DNA of 64,000 nt from Avena insularis. Lineage: Eukaryota; Streptophyta; Magnoliopsida; Poales; Poaceae. Under the pieces are notes generated by a model. It worked only from the letters and a program-made list of their open reading frames with translations. It was not told the DNA's origin and ran no database searches. The stretch lies in contig CM042684.1 in the NCBI GenBank assembly GCA_023614405.1, forward strand, positions 204,916,941-204,980,940, in the 5' to 3' direction. Below are positions 56,886 to 64,000 of the stretch, one piece after another; within the stretch, counting starts at the first letter, position 1, and each line of letters begins with the position of its first letter. The translations under genes and the position numbers were made by a program.

Positions 56886-58941
56886 ATGTCTAGGGACTCC
56901 GGAACCGAGGATGCTATCTATGTAGAATCCATGATGAGCCACCACGACTACGACTCCACAAGTATAGAGGACATGATGGAGCACTACACCGACAACGGCT
57001 CCGCATGCTTTGAGGACCCGGAGAACTACACCTATGACGGCTCCATATGCATGGAAGACATGGAGCACGTTATCAACTATGGCTCCTCAAGCATGGAGGA
57101 ATTGGAGCTCTACATCGACAATGGCTCCTCATGCATGGAGCACTACACCGACAATGGCTCCACATGCTTGGGTGATATGGAGTACTACATCAACAACGAC
57201 TCCCCAAGCATTGAGGACTTCGAGTGCTTCAACGATGACGCCTCACCAAGCATGGAGGACATGGCGAACTTCACCCACTTCGAGGACTCTTCCACGAGCC
57301 ATGAAGAATACCTCCACCGCTTGGATATGGAGGAGTACTACGCCACGCTAGCGGAGATGCATCATCAAGAAACCATGACCTTCAAGGCCAAGCGTGCCAC
57401 ACCAAAGGGCACCACCTACTTCGATGATCCACCTCCAAGGCGTCAAGCGCCACCACCTACATGGCGTCATGCACCACCATATCCAAGGCGATGAGAGACA
57501 TCACCTCCAAGCCGTCAAGCGCCACCATCTCCAAGGCGCCAAGCACCACAACCTCGAAGGCGTCAAGTGCAACAACCTCCAAGGCAACAAGTGTCACTAC
57601 CTACAAGAAGAGTGGCGCCCCAACATCATCTTCCAAAAGAGGCGCCGTGAAGCAAGAATCTTCATCGACATACATCCTCTAAAGATCATCGCCAACATCA
57701 AGAGGATACAATACGTCGTTCAAGGCATCTTCGCCATGAAGACGGAGAATATATGTTGAGCACCATCCATAATGTTCAACCAAGCTCAAGAAGGCACCAC
57801 CATAAAAAGAAGAGTGCCAAGGACAAGGAGCATATTCGTGAGCGTCATGTAGATGACCAAGTGCACCATCTACATCAACCTTTGTCAAGTCACGCCAATG
57901 ACCTCCGTCGACACCATCATAAGGCACCTTCAACTACTCGTGCCACCACCAAAATGGCACCAAGAGCAAGCTCTCCTCCATGCCATCAAGATTCAATGCC
58001 AAGACTTGACGTCCTAGATGACGCATCCAACCTCATCGACGAGGAGGACAAATACCTCTATTTCGCCAAGTTCGACGAGTACGTTAAGAGGACTACACAA
58101 GCCAAGCTGCAAGATGGCGATGACAAGGTCAAGAATGGTGAGCATGGGACTTTCCCTTCACCGAAGGAGGCGCATGGCGTTGAGAGAACCGAGCCTACCC
58201 CCATATGCTTGAGTGATGATGTGGTACCAATCCCATGTGAGTATGAGAGCCACTTAGCCCACTTGAGTGAAAGCAAGAGTGAGATGAGCGACTCCACCAT
58301 ATGTGAGATTGAGTGCTTCCACTTGGAGGGAATGAGTGATACACCGAGTGAGTTGAGAGTGGTAGTTTATAGGTCATGTGAGACCACTTTGATTTCTAAC
58401 GACCTACCCTCTACCTCTAGTGTGTTTCCTCATGTTGTGCTAGGTTCCATGGATCAAGAAACACTAAGCTTGGAGATGATGATGCCTCCAACCAAGAAGA
58501 TGAACATGGTGGATTAAGATGATCCCATCCACATACATGATGAAGAAGTCGCCCAGATGGAGGCCAACACTACCACAACACCCACATCATATGAGAGGTA
58601 TGAACAAGGTAAAAATAAGGGTGTTGATGATGCCATGATCCCACTAGTGGACATGATGACTTGTGATGATTGGCATGCTATGGATGATGTTTGTGATATC
58701 ACATATGCTTCATTGATATGGCCATGTGATACTTTGCCTTTGCATAATGTTGAGCATGTGAAATTATTTGATTGTGATGATGTTGCCATAGACATGCCAT
58801 GATCTAAACGTTACGTTGATGATATCATTGCTTGCACTTTGTTGAACAATTGCTCTTTCCAATGTTTTGCTTGCAATGATGTTACCAATGGTACCCCTCA
58901 GATAATGCTTTGTCATGAGTGTTTCACAATTTCTCCCGTTG
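56886..58941 (+). pseudogene. X-family protein of unknown function, copy X3, first part
   Basis: ATG at 56886 (MSRDSGTEDA). Seven 14-residue acidic repeats (see the next entry) are followed by a Pro/Arg/Gln-rich repeat region (PPRRQAPPP-like, 57424-57640) that X1 and X2 lack, then the shared basic/His-rich and acidic parts. Stops at 57492-57494 (TGA), 58515-58517 (TAA where X2 has GAA) and near 58801 (TGA where X2 has TGC) break it. The first Cys-rich module (LLNNCSFQCFACND) is present just before the solo LTR. Confidence 0.7.
56985..57269 (+). repeat. Seven tandem 14-residue (42-bp) repeats in the X3 reading frame
   Basis: The consensus is about YxDNGSxCMEDMEx. Examples are YTDNGSACFEDPEN, YTYDGSICMEDMEH and YINNDSPSIEDFEC. 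One unit is three residues short, giving 95 residues in 285 bp without a frame break. X1 and X2 have about two units at the same place, so the copy number varies between elements. Confidence 0.85.
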
Positions 58942-61900
58942 TGTAACATCCCTTGCCTTTAATAAGGTAGGGTCCCCTGTGTTTACAATGCTAGTCCCTG
59001 GATCAATAGCTAGCATCCACAGTTTAGATGTGATATCAAGAAACAAAGGTCATAATATAACTTTATAACCAGGAATAACATAGTTTTATTACATCATACA
59101 TAGCTCATATGGCTATTACATTACATTGCAGCGGAATAACTATAGTCATGGGTCCTTCATCTTCAGAGTGCCACAGGCAGATGTTGGTTGTAGACTTTGT
59201 AATCCTAAACAATCAATCTTCACTAAATCAATCAAACCTGCAACATTACAAGTTACAGCCACAAGGGTCAATACATTTGAATTGTATTAGCAAGTGATAC
59301 TTTGGTAGTATAGTGGAGTCTATATTTTATATGCATTTTGGCTAAGTGGAGTTGAGGCTTGCATTGCTCAAAACAGATTTTCCCTATAATTTTGAAAACA
59401 CTAAGTTTTATTTGGCAAAAACCACCAAGGCATCTACCAATCAAGACTGAAGATCCTCTCAAGGCATCTACCAATCAAAGACTGAAGATTTTCTTGGCAA
59501 AAACAATTTTCCCAATCTAAGATTTTGAGATCCTTGTACCAAGCCATCTCTCCATCAAAGATTGAAGAATTTCACACAACCCTTGTTCACCCACAAGTTT
59601 TAATTTAGAAAATTGGAGTGATGAGATTCTTGATTGCTTCCATGTCTTGATGCTCAAATTGTCCTTTTCCAGGGACATGGCTAAGTACTTCGATTTTACA
59701 CTCTGCAGAGGTGGTGCACTTTCCCCACAAGACTTGGTTTCCCAAGACAAGATCTTTTAGAAGCTTTCCCTTAGACCAACATGGACGCGCTCCAACCTAT
59801 CAATCACTACCACCCACTGTCCATATGGCTAAGTTCTTGCAACCTATATGATCATGGCAGAGCCCATATTGCCAAGTGGTTGCACTTGAAGCTTCTCAAC
59901 ATTTGACATCTCAAATCTCTTTGTTTCCTGGGTGGCCATCCACAAGTGAGATACACAAGCCAAGTCCATGGCCTTGTGAACCACTCAACACAAACCATTC
60001 CTTCCATTTCCACCCAGGTGATTCATTAACTTAGTTGTTTTATTAAACAAAACACAAGTCCATAGACTTAGAAATTTTCATAGCATGAATATATATCCCA
60101 CCCAGGTTTTCTATTAGCTAGGCTAAGCTTGATAGTAATAGGATTCTTAACTTAGGAAAATCCTACTAAGGATTTAACTACTAGGTTTTCCTATAGCAAG
60201 GTCTATACTTAGCAAAATAAAAACCATGCAAGTTTTACTTAGCAAAAACACTAATGCATAGTGAAAATAATGGGATAGATAGTATGAAGTATCACTTGCC
60301 TTTTTGGTAGAGGGTATAGGTTCACTCCTTGTCCTTGCAACAATCACACTCTTCAAGTCACTACAATTCAAGCAAGCAAGGCACAAACTCAATCTACCAA
60401 TCAAGCAAAACAACACACACACAAAAAAAATGGGATCTAAGTCATGCATAAGCATGCAAAGGTTGGTTCTATTGTAAGGATGGTCTCCACTAGGCTTCTA
60501 AACTTTGTAAGTTCCAATTTGGTCATTTACCAAAATGGCAAAGTCAAAGTAATGCATGCAAGCATGCCAAGCTTTGCTTTGTTTGTAAAAGTGGTTCCTA
60601 GTGGGTCATAGACATTTGGGTACACCTAATGGTCATTTTGCAAAGTGGCTAAGTCATTTGCAAAAGGTTTCACTATAAAACCATTTGCAACACAAAGTGT
60701 CATTCTATGTGGTGTAGAAATATTTTTACTAAGGCATTAACCTATAGGGTTCACCAAATGAGTTGCTATTGCAAAACTTGGGGTTTGGGTCAGTAGGTTT
60801 GGTCCAAAACATTTTCTCAAAGTTTTCTTTATGAAAGCATTTTCATAAACAAAACAATGGTTTTTAATTAGCTAGAAATGGACTAAACCAATTAATCCAT
60901 TCTAAACTTTTCAAAAATCATTTTCCAAACTATGGTTTGGTTCCTAGGGTCAGTAAGGTCACAACAAACCAATTGGCAAAAGTTTTAACCCTAAAAACAT
61001 TTTTAAGCAATTTTTCTAATGTTAGCAAGCACACAAAAGAATCTGCAAAATCAAACAAGTTAATAGATACTATTTGCTAAACTAAGGGTAGGGTTGGTTA
61101 GGTCTTTTCTTGCTGAATCCAACGACATAAAATTTGTAATTTTTGGACGTGTGGATCCAAAGTTATGGAATTTACAAAATTGGACATCAATTAGATCAAT
61201 TCTGTTTTAAATCCAACCAGCAGAGACACGTGTCTTAATCTAATTCACACCGGTTCGCTGGGATCGTGGCTGTGGGCGTTGGATCTAGTTAGATCGGCGT
61301 GCAAGGCGTACCATTCGCGTTTAAGTGATTCTATCTAATGCGTCACGATCCAGATCGAACGGTTGTGGGGTGCTCGACCACGAAGCGGGCTGGCGGCTTT
61401 CTTTGGCGAAGCGATCGGTCGATGACGGTGCCGGCGATACAGGAAGCGGGAGAGGAAAAGGGGAGGCTCACCGAGTTCGCAGACGCTTGGGGAAGCTCAA
61501 CGTGCTGATGGGGAGGCAGGGGGCGCACAGACGGGTTGGCAATCTCTCGCCGGAGTTGCTACGGGCGGCGGTGCTCTCGGGTTGTCGTCGTTGGCGTTGC
61601 TCGGGACCGCGCTAAGGCAAAGGAGAGGCGCGGTTAGGTGCGCACGAGGGTCGCGAGTAAGGGAGCATCAAAAAGGGGGCGAGGGGAAGTCTGTGCTCAC
61701 CGGGGAAGCTTGCCGGAGTCGAGGCCGACGGTGGTGGCGAGTAGAGCTTGTCCTTGCCGACGTTGTGAGGCTCACACGAGTGAACTGGATGCACTAGCAG
61801 GTGCGCCTGGAGGTGGAGAAGCTACTGGGGTGCTTAGGGGTGCAAGGGGCGGTGGGGTTTCGTCGGAATCGTCACCGGAACATCGTCGGAGCGGCGGCGA

Positions 61901-63206
61901 TACAGAGAGAATTGGAGGCAGCCTAGGGGAAGAGTGGAGGCGACGTCTGGGGGAAATGACAGAGGAGAGGGAGGTTTTTAAGGGAGCATGGTCGCTGCGA
62001 TTTAAGGTGGCCGTGTTAAAGCGAATTGATGCCGCGAAGTTACAGCAGGAAACGGCGACGAGGAGGGGGAAGAACTGGTCGCGCGGGTGGGGAAGGAGAA
62101 CAGTGGAAAGGGGGTCCAGCGGTCAGTGGGAATAGAAGAGAGGAGGAGGTCCACTTGTCGGTCCTCCTTGGGTAATTTCACGAGTGTGAGGAAAGCAGTT
62201 GGGCGTGGGAGAGAGAGGTGGGGTCTTCTGTCGGTGAGAGGAGAGAGGAGGAGTGGGTCCGGGTTGTCATTGACTCGGTGGTCTGCATTTACGAGTGAGC
62301 AAAGGTTTCTTCGGGGGGGGAGAAGAGGGAGAAGACTGGGCTGGTCTGGGCCTTAGTGGGCTGGGTCTGTTGCACTATTTTTTTCTGTCTAAACCTTTTT
62401 CCTTTTCTATTTATATTTTCTGTTTTGAATTTCAAACAATTATTCAAGCATTCAAACTACACTCAAATCAATTCAAACAAACAACAAACTTTTCACTTTG
62501 AATTTGGTTCTGTTTATCATCATAATCCAAATCTCAAAATAAAACAATATTTTATATTTATTTTAGGATCCATTTAATAATTAAATAAAATGGATCTTTA
62601 GTTATCTAATAAAACAGGGTTTTGATTTATTTAATAAAATTTCCATTTGAAAACAAAGTCTTTTATTAAAAGATCCAAATAGTATTTCCAAAACAATTTA
62701 TTTTTCCTTTATTAAATGTTTATCTTTTTAATCCCTTTAGGATTATAATTGTTCATCAATTGTTATGGCTTTTGGTAAGGGCTTTATTGGCTTTGGAAAT
62801 TCAATTTCCTTATCTTTTTATATTCATAAGGTTTTTGTCTATGGTTCCAAACTAAGTGAAACCATCTCTAAGGTCTTTCTTGATCCTTTGTGATTATTTG
62901 TTGATCAAATTTGGTATGGATCAAATCCATGGATTTGGAGATAACTTGGAAATGATTTTTATTCCATTAGGGTCTAGGGATTTGGATTTATGTTCCAAGT
63001 GTTCAATTTCCAGATACATTCATTGAGGTATGCATTTCCCTTGATTTGGATTTGTTGAATTCAAACTTTAGCCAAAGTTTGTTCAAGATGGGATTTCAGT
63101 TTCTTTTTAGAAACAAAAGTTTCTTTTCACCCTGATTTTCAACAAAGATTTATTTTGTTTATTTAATTTTCACATTACAAGATTTGGAAAATCTTGGGAT
63201 GTGACA
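58942..63206 (+). mobile_element. Solo LTR of a large (LARD-type) retroelement, 4265 bp
   Basis: It starts TGTAACATCCC, ends GGGATGTGACA, and is flanked by CGTTG on both sides (58937-58941 and 63207-63211). X2 reads through this point without the insert. No gag, pol, primer site or polypurine tract is inside, so it is a solo LTR left by recombination; the strand is assigned from TG...CA only and is uncertain. Ends and size suggest the Triticeae LARD class (compare Sukkula first), which I could not verify. 61250-62340 is a GC-rich island in otherwise AT-rich DNA, with many overlapping chance frames and no recognisable protein. Confidence 0.82.
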
Positions 63207-64000
63207 CGTTGCTTGCAATAAGTTGAACAATTGCTCTTTCACTTGTTTTGCTTGCAACAATATTTCTCATATGGTTTATATTGAGATGGCCCCCATAGCT
63301 TTCTCAAATGTTGGAGATTTTGATGATTGCCATGATAAGCATGTTCCCCACTTGCATACTCACCATGCATATGTTTCATACTTGATTGACACTAATGTTG
63401 GTGTGCACAAGAAGAGATACGTCATGATGGATGATGTGTTTCTATACCATGCACACACGTTCTTCCTTTTATCTATGATGTGTGTAGGTACCCGCACAAG
63501 AATGTCAACCTCGGTTGAGCATGAATTGACAAAAAGAGCTCTAGAGATCATCCCCCAAGTGAGTTCAAGACCGAACCCAGCTCTGATACCTTTTGCATGC
63601 TTTGCATCTTTCATGTTGACAAATTGCTCATTCCTATGGTTTGATTGCAAGCATGTTAATGGTATTCTTTCACCTTGTGACAATCATGTCTCATTGCTAT
63701 TGGATATTGATGCTTTGTGTGTTGCAACAATAATGTTGAACAATCATGTCTCATTTCTCTTTCTGATGTTTTGTGTGCAACCATATTGCCATTATGAGCA
63801 TGTATTGTCATGAGAGCTTCCAAGTCTCTCGTATAGTTGTTGCAACAAACATAAGGACCACTTGCTCTTCATGTGGTTTGTTTGCAAACATGTTGTTTTT
63901 GCTTCCGTTTGCGATATGCATACTCCCATGATCTTTGTTTTTAATGATATGTGTATGGCATCCAACATATTGAACAATTTTTCTTTCCAATGGTTGGTTT
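63207..64000 (+). pseudogene. X-family protein, copy X3, second part
   Basis: It continues the frame after the solo LTR: KLNNCSFTCFACNN, then MAPIAFSNVGDFDDCHD, a His-rich stretch, and MLTNCSFLWFDCKH. Near 63735 a small insertion shifts the frame within the next module. The later modules (63840-64000) are in other frames. It runs off the window edge. Confidence 0.72.

Larger units (their letters stand above)
54508..64000 (+). mobile_element. Non-autonomous LTR element X3, 5' part, split by a solo LTR
   Basis: The 5' LTR (54508-55512), primer site, leader and X reading frame run to the window's right edge, interrupted at 58942-63206. The flank before it (54503-54507, AACAA) is the presumed duplication in V. 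The 3' LTR lies outside. Confidence 0.87.

Noticed and set aside
61325..62356. Frames in the GC-rich island as a host gene
   Set aside because: Mutually overlapping frames on both strands, no domain, no splice pattern, and location inside a solo LTR with clean duplication.

Overview
The window is plant nuclear DNA, most probably from a Pooideae/Triticeae grass (wheat, Aegilops or barley type). The evidence is the composition: a CACTA transposon with a TNP2-like transposase and a second gene, Ty3/gypsy elements with TATATATAG boxes in LTRs of about 1 kb, a 'putative gypsy type transposon' (PF04195-like) gene with plant introns, and a 4.3 kb solo LTR. I see no host gene. Essentially every base belongs to a mobile element and nearly all coding regions are broken. 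Family names are not assigned because that needs a repeat-library search; I use neutral labels (A, B, C, D, V, W, X1-X3, Y, Z).

Left nest, innermost first. 1-8416 is the 3' part of a CACTA element. It sits in gypsy element A (8417-12881, +), which sits in non-autonomous element X1 (12882-17818, -), which sits in gypsy B (17819-24121, +), which sits in X2 (24122-28510, +). X2 shares its right LTR with Y (28511-31800 and 40432-41739, +). Y encodes gag and protease but no RT or integrase, and it is split by the only complete element, gypsy C (31801-40431, -, target duplication GAGTG). The X2/Y unit lies in gypsy Z (41740-47132, -). The missing halves of CACTA, A, X1, B, X2 and Z should lie to the left of the window in that order.

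Right nest. A PF04195-like gene with introns (47137-49977) lies between Z's LTR and a related LTR fragment W in the opposite direction (50046-50503). W is cut by gypsy D (50504-52042, -), D by V (52043-54507, +), V by X3 (54508-64000, +), and X3 by a 4265-bp solo LTR (58942-63206, duplication CGTTG).

How the parts relate. A-D are one gypsy family with gag, protease, RT, RNase H and integrase. X, Y and V keep its LTR core, primer site and leader but lack part or all of gag-pol, so they look like passengers moved in trans. X carries a long reading frame of its own with Cys-rich repeats that I do not recognise. The most striking pattern is that each element carries an array of one short palindrome upstream of the LTR TATA box and again in its leader. 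Three different palindromes are used, and LTR and leader match in all five testable LTR-leader pairs of A-D, X, Y and Z type; V is the exception. All coordinates and mismatch counts are by eye.
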